A stretch of DNA of 64,000 nucleotides from UBA8389 sp964472175. GTDB taxonomy: Bacteria; Bacteroidota; Bacteroidia; Bacteroidales; UBA1402. The stretch lies in NCBI GenBank assembly GCA_964472175.1, contig CAYYJF010000002.1, forward strand, positions 1 to 64,000. The letters run 5' to 3'. The notes below the pieces were generated by a model that worked only from the letters and a program-made list of their open reading frames with translations, was not told the DNA's origin and made no database searches. Position numbers and translations under genes: made by a program. Every line of letters begins with the position of its first letter. The first letter of the stretch is position 1. Of the stretch, positions 43,779-52,933 are shown piece by piece.

Positions 43779-43808
43779 CAAAGTTAGAAAAGTCTTTTTA
43801 CTCTCCAA
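43779..43808 (-). promoter_or_regulatory. Promoter of tRNA-Ser
   Basis: On the minus strand: TTG (complement of 43806-43808), 19 bp, TAACTTTG (complement of 43779-43786). Predicted start about 23 nt before the tRNA. Confidence 0.8.
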
Positions 43809-43840
43809 ATATTCATAGGTGATAATTCCGAAAAAACTGC

Positions 43841-43848
43841 TACTTTTG
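43841..43848 (+). promoter_or_regulatory. -7 element of mltG
   Basis: TACTTTTG, 20 bp before the ATG at 43869; no TTG at -33. It may drive mltG and the following ior genes. Confidence 0.5.
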
Positions 43849-43868
43849 GAATGCATAAAACAAATTTT

Positions 43869-44897
43869 ATGAAAAAAAATATTCAAAATAGATTGCTTTA
43901 TATCATTGGTATTGGTGTCGTTTTGGTCTGTGTTTTTGTTTCCGGACTGATGTTTTCGTCTCTTTTAAACATTGAAAAGTCCGTTGATTTTAAAATATTC
44001 CCGAATCAATCGGTCGAAGTCGTTGTTCAGAATTTAGAAAATCAAGGACGAATCAAGCATAAAAAATGGCTGCGATTTATGTTGAATGTGGTTGATTATA
44101 AGGATCGTGTACATCCTGGTTTGTATGAACTGAAACCGGGAATGTCCAATTTTCAATTGATTAGAAGGTTGCGTTCCGGATTGCAGACACCAGTGAAATT
44201 GACCTTCAATAATGTTCGAACCATAGAAGAGCTAGCCGGGAAATTTTCAAGACAACTTATGGCGGATTCAACGGCGTTTTTAACCAGTTTTCAGGATTCC
44301 ATGTGGTTGGATTCAATGAAGTTTACTCCCAATAATGCTGTATGTATTTTCATCCCGGATACTTATGAGGTTTGGTGGAACATCAATCCGGAAAAACTTA
44401 GAAATAAATTTGTGGATTCCTGGACTTATTTTTGGAATGATAAGAGAAAAGAAGAGGCAAGCAGAATCAAGTTGTCGCCTGTTGAAGTAAGCATCTTGGC
44501 TTCAATCGTTGAAGAGGAAACAAAAAAGGTCGATGAAATGCCAAAAGTTGCTGGTCTATATTTGAACAGATTGCGCATAGAAATGCCCCTTCAGGCCGAT
44601 CCAACGGTTAAATTTGCTGTTGGTGATTTCACGATTAGAAGGATTCTTTTGGAGCATACCCGTATTCAATCGCCATACAATACCTACCTAAATATTGGAT
44701 TGCCCCCGGGGCCTATCCGTTTGCCTTCAAAAGTAGCCATTGAGGCTACCTTACAGGCCATGCGACATACATACATTTATATGTGTGCAAAAGATGATTT
44801 CTCTGGTTATCACGCCTTTGCGACGACTTATCAGCAGCATCAAAACAATGCTGTCAAGTATCGGCAGGCTTTGAACAAGCGAGGTATCATGAACTAG
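43869..44897 (+). CDS. mltG: Endolytic transglycosylase MltG
   Basis: MltG (342 residues) cuts new peptidoglycan strands near the membrane and is thought to end glycan polymerisation. One membrane segment (about 10-32) is followed by a LysM-like region and the YceG catalytic domain; the catalytic Glu is about E215 in ASIVEEE, and LQADPTVKFA is also conserved. The start at 43869 follows the promoter. iorA begins 30 bp later with no terminator between, so read-through is likely. Confidence 0.94.
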   Translation: MKKNIQNRLLYIIGIGVVLVCVFVSGLMFSSLLNIEKSVDFKIFPNQSVEVVVQNLENQGRIKHKKWLRFMLNVVDYKDRVHPGLYELKPGMSNFQLIRRLRSGLQTPVKLTFNNVRTIEELAGKFSRQLMADSTAFLTSFQDSMWLDSMKFTPNNAVCIFIPDTYEVWWNINPEKLRNKFVDSWTYFWNDKRKEEASRIKLSPVEVSILASIVEEETKKVDEMPKVAGLYLNRLRIEMPLQADPTVKFAVGDFTIRRILLEHTRIQSPYNTYLNIGLPPGPIRLPSKVAIEATLQAMRHTYIYMCAKDDFSGYHAFATTYQQHQNNAVKYRQALNKRGIMN

Positions 44898-44927
44898 TAT
44901 TCAATCAATTAAGCGAAATATATTTTT

Positions 44928-46517
44928 ATGGATAAAATGCTTTTACTTGGAGATGAGGCAATCGCACAAGCGGCCATGGATGCCGGTTTGTCCGGTGTAT
45001 ATGCCTATCCTGGTACACCCTCAACTGAAATTACCGAATATATACAACATTCGGCAGATTCGAAAAAGAAACAAATTCATTGCAGATGGTCTACCAATGA
45101 AAAAACGGCGATGGAAGCGGCATTAGGGATGTCTTTTGCCGGAAAAAGAGCGATGGTTTGCATGAAGCATGTGGGCTTGAATGTTGCAGCTGATGCGTTT
45201 ATGAATGCCGCTGTAACGGGCGTTGTTGGTGGATTGGTTGTTGTAAGTGCGGATGATCCTTCCATGCATTCTTCACAGAATGAACAAGATTCAAGGTTTT
45301 TCGGTCAATTCGCCATGATTCCGATTTTAGAACCATCCAATCAACAAGAAGCATACGATATGACTTATGCGGCTTTTGAAATGTCTGAACGATTGGAAAT
45401 CCCGGTCATGTTGCGCATCACCACCCGATTGGCGCATTCCAGATCAGGTATTGTCAGATATCAGGAAAAAGAACAAAACGAGATTCGATTTTCAACCAAT
45501 TTAAGGCAGTTTGTCTTGTTGCCGGCCAATGCAAGGGTTCAGTATCAAAAATTGCTCGATTTACAGCCTGTATTTGTTGGCGAATCGGAAAAATCAGCCT
45601 ACAATCAATTTTTTCCCGGAAAGGATAATAAATATGGGATCATCGCATCCGGTATTGCATTCAATTATTTGATGGAGAATTTTCCGACGGGATGCGAATA
45701 TCCAGTCTTAAAAATTGGTCAATATCCGCTTCCTGAATCAGCATTGCAAAAAATGGCAGAAAGTTGCGATGAATTGGTTGTTATCGAAGAAGGATACCCT
45801 TTGATTGAAGCTTATTTATTGGGTTTGAAAGGATATGGTTTAAAAGTTTTGGGACGTTTATCCGGATTTTTACCAAGATCTGGTGAATTAAACCCGGATA
45901 TTGTTGGTGCTGCATTTGGATTGTCAATGCCCAAATTGAACTCAATTTCAGAAGTTATAAAAAACAGACCACCATCCTTGTGCGTGGGTTGCGGACACCG
46001 CGATTTATACGATGTGCTGAATATGGCTGTGGCTGAAAAAGGCGATACTTGTAAAGTTTTTGGTGACATTGGATGTTATACCCTGGGTTATCTTCCACCA
46101 TTTAAAGCCATTCATACTTGTGTGGATATGGGCGCCTCGATCACCATGGCAAAGGGAGCCGCAGACGCTGGTCTGGAATATGCCGTTGCCATCATCGGTG
46201 ATTCTACTTTTACACACTCAGGAATGACCTCTTTGCTTGATGCAATCAATGAAAATTCGCCCATTACGGTGATTATCTCGGACAACGAAACTACCGGTAT
46301 GACAGGTGGACAGGATTCTGCAGGAACAGGTAAATTGGAAGCCATTTGTCTGGGTCTGGGGGTTCATCCGGATCATTTGAAGGTCTTGGTTCCATTGAAG
46401 AAAAACCATTCAGAAATGTTGGAAGTGATTAAAGGAGAGATGGAATATAGAGGCACTTCTGTGATAATTCCCAGACGTGAATGTATTCAAACATTGGCAA
46501 GAAAAAGAAAAAAATAA
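44928..46517 (+). CDS. iorA: Indolepyruvate:ferredoxin oxidoreductase alpha subunit, short form
   Basis: The 529-residue alpha subunit of a thiamine-diphosphate enzyme that oxidatively decarboxylates aryl pyruvates to acyl-CoA, reducing ferredoxin. The N-terminal pyrimidine-binding domain has YPGTPSTEI, and the TPP/Mg site is seen in SLCVGCGHRDLY and GDIGCYTLG. The C-terminus stops at RRECIQTLARKRKK; the ferredoxin-like domain with two 4Fe-4S clusters found at the end of archaeal IorA is absent. Its stop shares bases with the iorB start. The direction in vivo and the substrate (indole-, phenyl- or hydroxyphenylpyruvate) are inferred from the family. Confidence 0.88.
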   Translation: MDKMLLLGDEAIAQAAMDAGLSGVYAYPGTPSTEITEYIQHSADSKKKQIHCRWSTNEKTAMEAALGMSFAGKRAMVCMKHVGLNVAADAFMNAAVTGVVGGLVVVSADDPSMHSSQNEQDSRFFGQFAMIPILEPSNQQEAYDMTYAAFEMSERLEIPVMLRITTRLAHSRSGIVRYQEKEQNEIRFSTNLRQFVLLPANARVQYQKLLDLQPVFVGESEKSAYNQFFPGKDNKYGIIASGIAFNYLMENFPTGCEYPVLKIGQYPLPESALQKMAESCDELVVIEEGYPLIEAYLLGLKGYGLKVLGRLSGFLPRSGELNPDIVGAAFGLSMPKLNSISEVIKNRPPSLCVGCGHRDLYDVLNMAVAEKGDTCKVFGDIGCYTLGYLPPFKAIHTCVDMGASITMAKGAADAGLEYAVAIIGDSTFTHSGMTSLLDAINENSPITVIISDNETTGMTGGQDSAGTGKLEAICLGLGVHPDHLKVLVPLKKNHSEMLEVIKGEMEYRGTSVIIPRRECIQTLARKRKK

Positions 46518-47107
46518 TGAAAACAGATATTATCTTAGCCGGTGTCGGAGGACAGGGCATTTTATCAATAGCGACAGTTATTGGAGAAGCAGCTCTTCAC
46601 GAAGGTTTGCTCATGAAACAATCTGAAGTTCATGGCATGAGCCAACGTGGTGGAGATGTTCAATCGCATTTGCGTATTTCTGATCAGACCATCTATTCAG
46701 ATTTGATTCCTATGGGTAAAGCCGATTTGATACTGGCATTAGAACCCATGGAAGCATTGCGCTATTTGCCGTATTTATCACCCAATGGCTGGCTGGTGAC
46801 CAATATCAATCCAATCAAAAACATTCCGGATTATCCGGAATTGGAGCAAATACATGTTGCATTGAATCGTATTGATCGAAAGGTTGTTTTACATGTGGAT
46901 GAAATTGCTCAGGAAATGGGTTCTATTCGTTCAGCAAATATGGTACTTTTGGGTGCAGCAACCCCTTTTTTAAAAATGCATTACGAAAACATTCAAGATG
47001 GCATCAGACGCATTTTTCAAAGAAAAGGAGACGAAATTGTGAATATGAATTTATCCGCGCTTGAAATGGGAAGAAAGGTATCGAATACCAGCATTCAGGG
47101 CATATAA
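46517..47107 (+). CDS. iorB: Indolepyruvate:ferredoxin oxidoreductase beta subunit
   Basis: A 196-residue gamma-type 2-oxoacid oxidoreductase subunit: GVGGQGILS near 8-16 and SEVHGMSQRGGDVQSHLR near 36-53 are the family hallmarks. It joins IorA in the complex. The ATG shares one base with the iorA stop (TAATG), so this start is favoured over an in-frame one further upstream, inside iorA. The acyl-CoA ligase gene follows after 9 bp, consistent with a pathway between aryl acids, their CoA esters and aryl pyruvates. Confidence 0.92.
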   Translation: MKTDIILAGVGGQGILSIATVIGEAALHEGLLMKQSEVHGMSQRGGDVQSHLRISDQTIYSDLIPMGKADLILALEPMEALRYLPYLSPNGWLVTNINPIKNIPDYPELEQIHVALNRIDRKVVLHVDEIAQEMGSIRSANMVLLGAATPFLKMHYENIQDGIRRIFQRKGDEIVNMNLSALEMGRKVSNTSIQGI

Positions 47108-47116
47108 TATAATTTC

Positions 47117-49033
47117 ATGACCATGACAGACAGACGAACCATCATTGATCTTTTCAACGAAAGTGTCGAGAAGTATTCCCGGAAACCCTTTTTGTGGGAG
47201 AAATCAACGAAGTATAAGTCGACCTCTTATCAGGAAACACTTAAGAAGGTGCAACTGGCAGCTGCCGGTTTTTTGTCATTGGGCTTGGAAAAGCAGCAAC
47301 GTTTGTCCTTATTGTCCGAAGGATGTAGTGATTGGATTATTGCTGAATTGGCCATGCTGTATGCGGGTGGAGTGAATGTTCCGCTGTCTGTTAAGTTAGT
47401 GGAGGCCAATGATTTGCGTTTTAGAATCAACCATTCCGAAGCGAAAATTATCGTGACTTCCCTGACTCAATTGCATAAAATCCGTTTCATCAAGTCGGAC
47501 TTGAAGTCAGTGAAAAAAATTGTGGTTTTTGGGGCTAAGGAATCTGATTTGGAATGGAACGAAATTTCTTTCGATGCTTTGATGGAGCTGGGCAAAATAT
47601 ATTTGGTATCGTATCCGGATTCTGTCAATGTCATGTCTCAATCCATCCAAAATGACGACATGGCAAATATAACCTACACTTCTGGTACAACAACTGATCC
47701 CAAAGGTGTCATGTTGACACATCGGAATTTCACTGCCAATGTAGAACAGTGTTTGTCGGTGATGAATATCCCCGATGGATTCAGAACTTTGTTGATACTT
47801 CCACTAGACCACTGTTTCGCCCATGTCACTGGTCTTTACACCTTTATGTCAATTGGTGGTAGTTTGGCCACGGTGCCCGTTGGTAAAACATTTATAGAAA
47901 ACATTCGAAACATTCCGGTTGCCATCAATGAATTTCAACCCCAAGTCATAATGACGGTGCCGGCTCTGGCAAAGACATTTAAAAACAATGTGGAAAAAAG
48001 CATTCGTGAAAAGGGTGTTGCCACGGAATGGCTGTTTAAATGTGCGGTACAGATCAACATGGCTTATTATAAGGAGGGTTGGAACAAAGGCACGAAAGGC
48101 AGTTGGATTCTCAAGCCAATCGTGAAAGCTTTTGACTCCATGTTATTCTCTAAGTTGCGTGCTTCTTTGGGCGGAAAACTAGAATTTTTTGTTGACGGTG
48201 GAGCTTATCTGGATACGGAAATGCAAAAATTCTGGTACGCTGTGGGTCTACCCATGTATCAGGGTTATGGATTGTCGGAGGCAACTCCGGTGATCTCATG
48301 CAATATGAAAGAAAAGCATAAATTGGGTACCTCAGGACAATTGGTTTCAAATTTGGAATTGTGTATTCGTGATGAGGCCGGTAACGCGCTTCCTGTAGGT
48401 TCAAAAGGTGAAATAACGGTGAAAGGAGAAAACGTAATGAAAGGTTATTGGAAAAACCCGGAAGCCACAGCCGAAACCGTCAAAGATGGTTGGCTGTACA
48501 CAGGCGATTTGGGCTGTATAGACCAAGATGGCTTTCTGAATGTATTTGGCAGATCAAAATCTCTTCTAATCGGGAATGACGGCGAAAAGTACAGTCCGGA
48601 AGGTATAGAGGAAACCATCACCACACTCTATCCGATGATTCAACAGATTATGTTGTACAACAATCAGCATCCATATACCGTGGCTTTGGTTTATCCCAAC
48701 AAAGAACAAATGCTACGCATACGTCCCGATGCCATCCATGGAAAGGAAGCCAGAGAAGCCCTGTTGTATGCAATTTCCAATGTGTTTGCCGATTTTAGAA
48801 AAGGCGGCAAACATGAAACTTTGTTTCCAGAACGCTGGTTGCCATCAGCCTTTGCCATCATTTCAGACGGATTCAATGAATCAAATGGCATGTTGAATAG
48901 CACCTTAAAGCTCGTAAGAGGAAAGGTGGAAAAAGGACACAAATCTACCCTGGATTTTTTGTATTCACCAGAAGGAAAGAAAGTTGTTAATGAATTGAAT
49001 ATTAGAGAAATTGAAAAAACAATTTCAAAATAA
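47117..49033 (+). CDS. AMP-forming acyl-CoA ligase (long-chain type)
   Basis: A 638-residue adenylate-forming ligase that activates a carboxylic acid to acyl-AMP and then acyl-CoA. The P-loop YTSGTTTDPKG is near 187-197, GYGLSEATP is in the middle and YTGDLG leads to the mobile C-terminal domain. Overall it resembles long-chain fatty acid CoA ligases more than phenylacetate-CoA ligases, but the place after iorAB suggests an aryl or branched acid. The acid cannot be fixed from sequence. The LRR protein gene follows after 6 bp. Confidence 0.88.
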   Translation: MTMTDRRTIIDLFNESVEKYSRKPFLWEKSTKYKSTSYQETLKKVQLAAAGFLSLGLEKQQRLSLLSEGCSDWIIAELAMLYAGGVNVPLSVKLVEANDLRFRINHSEAKIIVTSLTQLHKIRFIKSDLKSVKKIVVFGAKESDLEWNEISFDALMELGKIYLVSYPDSVNVMSQSIQNDDMANITYTSGTTTDPKGVMLTHRNFTANVEQCLSVMNIPDGFRTLLILPLDHCFAHVTGLYTFMSIGGSLATVPVGKTFIENIRNIPVAINEFQPQVIMTVPALAKTFKNNVEKSIREKGVATEWLFKCAVQINMAYYKEGWNKGTKGSWILKPIVKAFDSMLFSKLRASLGGKLEFFVDGGAYLDTEMQKFWYAVGLPMYQGYGLSEATPVISCNMKEKHKLGTSGQLVSNLELCIRDEAGNALPVGSKGEITVKGENVMKGYWKNPEATAETVKDGWLYTGDLGCIDQDGFLNVFGRSKSLLIGNDGEKYSPEGIEETITTLYPMIQQIMLYNNQHPYTVALVYPNKEQMLRIRPDAIHGKEAREALLYAISNVFADFRKGGKHETLFPERWLPSAFAIISDGFNESNGMLNSTLKLVRGKVEKGHKSTLDFLYSPEGKKVVNELNIREIEKTISK

Positions 49034-49039
49034 GACCCA

Positions 49040-51079
49040 ATGAGCAGCATTCAAAAAGGATTGATTTGTATTTTGTTGGTTTTATCTCTGACCAACCCTG
49101 TGTCAGCGCAAAGATTCGGGAAACTGGATAACTTGTATGAATACCTGTTAAAAGGTCAATTCGAAAAATTCGATAAGTCACGAATAGGGGTCAAACCCAA
49201 AGACATCGAGCCTTTTAGCAAAGAGTATGCGTATGTTGATGAACTCAGACAATTGTTGTATACTGCGGATTCAAAAAATTATGAATCCTATTTTCAGTCT
49301 TTTACAGACATCATGAAAACGCCTGTTAAAACCAACATGGATTTACTTACAATGAGCCTGAAAGTTAATGTCGATACACTGAAAAATATGGGCGAACGGA
49401 CTGTTTTTAATAAACTAAAAAACGCCACCACCACAGTTGTTGATGGAAAATTCGTGTTAAAAACAATCCAATCCACCAAGTATCCGGCAACACAACAGTA
49501 TATTCAATCCATTACGGACATGGTTTTTAATGCCCAATATGCCGATTTGTTGGGCAATTCATCACTGGATAACTTTAGGGCATTCATTACAGACTGGCCA
49601 AAATCAGCTGTTATTTCTACCGTGAAGAAAAACTATGACGACTCCTTGTTTGTGATTTCAAATAGGACACAAAATCACGATTTGTATTTGTTGGACACCA
49701 TTTTACCAAATGAAACAAAATTGCATTTGATTCCTGATGATTGGTCCATTTTAGGCGATAAATACATTGGAAAAGAGGATCTCAAAATGGCGGTAAAGAT
49801 GTACCAGAAGGCCATTCAATTGGGGAGCAAAGAAGGACTGTTAAAATTGACAATTTTGAAATATGAAGGAAAGGTACCTTCAGAGGAAGACGAACTGATT
49901 ATTTTTAAAAAATTGGCTGAAGCAGGAGACAAACGTGCGGAAGCCTATGTTCAAAAAATTGAACAAAGAAGCATCCGTTTGGCTGTTCCTGGAACATTGA
50001 TTCAATCCCTGAACATAAAAGATCAAAAAAGGGTGTGTTCCATTACGTTGCAAGGTCCTGTCAATCAGATGGATCTGGCTTTGTTGAAAGAAATGTCTAC
50101 CAAATATCAACTTTCTGACCTGAATTTAGCGCAATGCGAATTGGCTAAAATCCCTGATGAAGCTTTCAAAGGAAGTACAAAGCTGGCAAGTTTATTGCTG
50201 CCCAATCAATTGGTTTATATTGGAAGTGAGTCTTTTGCTGATTGTTCATCCCTCAAGGCGCTGGTTTTGCCCGATTCTTTGACACAATTGATGGCAAACG
50301 CGTTCGATCGATGTGTTGCCATGAAATCCATAAAAATCCCCGCGAGTTTAACAAGTGGTCTGGGCATTGTGCCGTTTTGTACAGGTTGCGTCAGTTTGAC
50401 GGAATATCTGATAGATGAACGAAATCCGGTTTTTAGTTCGGTGGATGGTGTCATTTTTGACAAATTCAAAGCTACATTGATCCGTTATCCAAGTGGAAAA
50501 AATGCATCATCTTATGTGGTTCCTTCCACCGTATCTGAAATTGCAACAGGCGCTTTTGAATCCAGTGTCAAATTGACTTCCGTGCAGTTGCCGGATACTT
50601 TGAAGCGCATTAAGTATGCCGCATTTAAGAAATGCACGGCTTTATCAACCATCACGATTCCGACTCTGGTCAATGAAATCGGTGCTTCAGTGTTTGAACA
50701 ATGTGAAAATTTGAGTGCAGTTCAATTGCCCATGTTTTTATCTGAACTCAACCAAAATACTTTTAAAAACTGTATGACACTGTCTTCTGTGATGTTGCCA
50801 GAATCCATCAAAGAAATTCGTTCCGAATGTTTTTCCGGCTGTGAAAATTTATTGACCATTTCTTTGAATAACAACATCAAAGGGCTTGGAGAGCATTGTT
50901 TCAAAAATTGTAAAAAGCTCAAGGAAGTCAAACTAAGTATTCAAAATCCGTTGAATGTTTCATCCATTTTTGATGGCGTGGATAAAACCAATTGTACCTT
51001 GTTCGTTCCGCTTGGAAGCAAGGTGTATTATCAACAATTTCCAATTTGGAAAGACTTTCAAAATATAATCGAGTATTGA
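49040..51079 (+). CDS. Secreted BspA-type leucine-rich repeat protein with Sel1/TPR-like segment
   Basis: A 679-residue protein with a signal peptide (about 1-24, ending NPVSAQ). An N-terminal helical part (25-225) of no known family leads to a Sel1/TPR-like segment (about 230-310, with MAVKMYQKAIQLGSKEG), then at least nine BspA-type LRR_5 repeats (about 365-660), seen as patterns like KLTSVQLPDTLKRIKYAAFKK. Such repeats mediate binding at the cell surface. No type IX sorting domain or lipobox is visible. Tight linkage with metabolic genes on both sides is unusual for such a protein. Confidence 0.82.
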   Translation: MSSIQKGLICILLVLSLTNPVSAQRFGKLDNLYEYLLKGQFEKFDKSRIGVKPKDIEPFSKEYAYVDELRQLLYTADSKNYESYFQSFTDIMKTPVKTNMDLLTMSLKVNVDTLKNMGERTVFNKLKNATTTVVDGKFVLKTIQSTKYPATQQYIQSITDMVFNAQYADLLGNSSLDNFRAFITDWPKSAVISTVKKNYDDSLFVISNRTQNHDLYLLDTILPNETKLHLIPDDWSILGDKYIGKEDLKMAVKMYQKAIQLGSKEGLLKLTILKYEGKVPSEEDELIIFKKLAEAGDKRAEAYVQKIEQRSIRLAVPGTLIQSLNIKDQKRVCSITLQGPVNQMDLALLKEMSTKYQLSDLNLAQCELAKIPDEAFKGSTKLASLLLPNQLVYIGSESFADCSSLKALVLPDSLTQLMANAFDRCVAMKSIKIPASLTSGLGIVPFCTGCVSLTEYLIDERNPVFSSVDGVIFDKFKATLIRYPSGKNASSYVVPSTVSEIATGAFESSVKLTSVQLPDTLKRIKYAAFKKCTALSTITIPTLVNEIGASVFEQCENLSAVQLPMFLSELNQNTFKNCMTLSSVMLPESIKEIRSECFSGCENLLTISLNNNIKGLGEHCFKNCKKLKEVKLSIQNPLNVSSIFDGVDKTNCTLFVPLGSKVYYQQFPIWKDFQNIIEY

Positions 51080-51082
51080 TGT

Positions 51083-51544
51083 ATGAGTGAAGATATTCAG
51101 CAAGGAAGCAAAAAAGACTATTGTCTTCCAATGCATACCGTAGAGCACATTTTAAACCAAACCATGGTGCGAAAGTATGCATGTAGTCGATCTGTCAATG
51201 CGCACATAGAAAAGAAAAAGTCGAAATGTGACTACCTGCTCCAGCGTGCACCCACTTCGGAAGAAATCGTTGAAATCGAGGATCAGGTCAATCGAATCAT
51301 TGATTCGGATTTGAAAGTTTCTGTTCGTTATGTGCCCATTGAAGAAGCCGGGAATGTGGCAGATTTGAGCCGATTGCCTGAAGATCAAAAATGCGAAAAC
51401 GTACGTTTGGTTTTCATTGGAGACTATGATGTTTGCGCGTGCATTGGTCCGCATGTAGAATCGACCAAAGAAATCGGTCGATTTAAAATCCTGAACCATG
51501 AATTTGAAAATGGCAGGTGGCGGATGCGTTTTAAGCTTGTTTGA
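51083..51544 (+). CDS. AlaX-like alanyl-tRNA editing domain protein
   Basis: A 153-residue free-standing tRNA editing domain (tRNA_SAD fold), expected to deacylate mischarged Ser- or Gly-tRNA-Ala. The metal ligands are visible: H18 and H22 in MHTVEHIL and C120 and H124 in CIGPHVESTKEIG. The linker between the two motif sets matches AlaRS editing domains in order and spacing. It starts 4 bp after the LRR gene stop, last in the series that begins at iorA or mltG. The activity itself is inferred. Confidence 0.8.
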   Translation: MSEDIQQGSKKDYCLPMHTVEHILNQTMVRKYACSRSVNAHIEKKKSKCDYLLQRAPTSEEIVEIEDQVNRIIDSDLKVSVRYVPIEEAGNVADLSRLPEDQKCENVRLVFIGDYDVCACIGPHVESTKEIGRFKILNHEFENGRWRMRFKLV

Positions 51545-51548
51545 AGGA

Positions 51549-52814
51549 TTAAAATGCGCATTTTATTTCTTTGAAACCTACCAATTGGTCTGCGTACGCT
51601 CCAAATTTTCTATGATAGACCAAAATCTGATAAACATTTTCTGTTTGCCAGAATGAACCTTCTGCTTGTTCGGAGAGATCCTGCAGGCCATCATTGCTTT
51701 CAACAGAATAGCGGTAATTGTAGGAGCCTTGTTTCAGAAGCAATGTTTTTCTGAATTGTTTGGAATCGGTGTCAAAAAGCATTTCACAATCTTCTTTTTT
51801 CATGCCTGCTGTCAAATTGCCCCGAATAAACATGCGACTATTTCGAAGTGAAGGATCGGGTTTGAAACTGAAATTTACCCAAAAATAATCGGCACAGGTG
51901 TTCACATCGTTCAGGCAATCGACCGTTCGAATCAGATAATTCCCATTTTGGTCTTGGTCGTATTGATAATTGAGATTTCTTTGATTGTCAAGTTGAATGT
52001 CTGAATATACCGCATTGTTTTCAATCCGTGTTTTGGTGATATTCAATCCGGAAAATCTCGAACTGGTGGTTTCAAATCGCCTGTATTCATTTCCTCCATG
52101 AAATACCAACGCTTTTACATGCTCAAAATCATAAGAAAAACCATCGTTGCTACTCGGTTTGACGGCATTGACTTCACCGTCTAATCCAAAATTCTTCAAC
52201 ACCTTAACCTTGAGTTCTTTTTCTGGCATCACCATCGAAAATCCTTGTGGTTTTATACGAAATTGCAGCTGTTGGAATTTGTTTTTATACCCAAGATCGG
52301 TGTCGGCCGTAATGTTGGCTTCAATCGATGCCTTAGGCTCGATAATCATAAAACAGGCTGTGAGATAAGTATTTTCAGGATGGTCTTTGTCATAAACCAC
52401 CAGCGCATAATTGCCGGATAATTTCAATTGAATGTTTTCGTTTGGCAAGCGCAACCGATAATGGATATATTGCACAAAGGTGGATTCTGAATACAGTCCA
52501 TCCGGAAAATCATTTTCCCTCATGCCGTTCATAAACTCAGATTCAAACAGCTCTGATTTGGTCCAATCTGCATTGCAGTGAATGATTTTATATCCCAAAC
52601 GAAGTGACTGATGCGACAAGACATCAAATGAAATGTCAATGCTGCCGCTTTTCAGATCAATGAGCGGAAAATTCAATGGTTGTGAAGTCGGGTGAACAAG
52701 TAAGGTTTTAAACTTTGAGTCAAAAACTTGATTGCGATAAGTCAAGCTTCCGTGGATTGATAAAACAAAACAAACGAATGTCAAAATGATCGCGAATTTT
52801 CTGAAATGTGTCAT
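51549..52814 (-). CDS. Type IX secretion plug-domain protein (DUF5103)
   Basis: A 421-residue exported protein (signal peptide about 1-25) with the DUF5103 pattern: LKSGSIDISFDVLSHQSLRLGYK near the start and repeated beta strands to the end. Proteins of this family plug the SprA channel of the type IX secretion system from the periplasm, and others of this family have no proven role. No other T9SS gene is in this window. It converges on the AlaX-like gene (4 bp apart) and diverges from nqrA, with about 119 bp between starts. Confidence 0.8.
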   Translation of the reverse strand: MTHFRKFAIILTFVCFVLSIHGSLTYRNQVFDSKFKTLLVHPTSQPLNFPLIDLKSGSIDISFDVLSHQSLRLGYKIIHCNADWTKSELFESEFMNGMRENDFPDGLYSESTFVQYIHYRLRLPNENIQLKLSGNYALVVYDKDHPENTYLTACFMIIEPKASIEANITADTDLGYKNKFQQLQFRIKPQGFSMVMPEKELKVKVLKNFGLDGEVNAVKPSSNDGFSYDFEHVKALVFHGGNEYRRFETTSSRFSGLNITKTRIENNAVYSDIQLDNQRNLNYQYDQDQNGNYLIRTVDCLNDVNTCADYFWVNFSFKPDPSLRNSRMFIRGNLTAGMKKEDCEMLFDTDSKQFRKTLLLKQGSYNYRYSVESNDGLQDLSEQAEGSFWQTENVYQILVYHRKFGAYADQLVGFKEIKCAF

Positions 52815-52903
52815 ACTTATGAATACGGAAGAAGTCTTTTAAGGATTTCTGCAATAATACACATAATTATCTTAATTTGATTCTTTTAGTTCGCAGCTTT
52901 TTA

Positions 52904-52911
52904 TATTTTTG
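52904..52911 (+). promoter_or_regulatory. -7 element of the nqrABCDEF operon
   Basis: TATTTTTG, 22 bp before the nqrA ATG, with TTC 20 bp (or TTG 24 bp) upstream. It is the only promoter seen for the six-gene operon. Confidence 0.6.
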
Positions 52912-52933
52912 TAGCTCAATCAAAAAACCTTTT

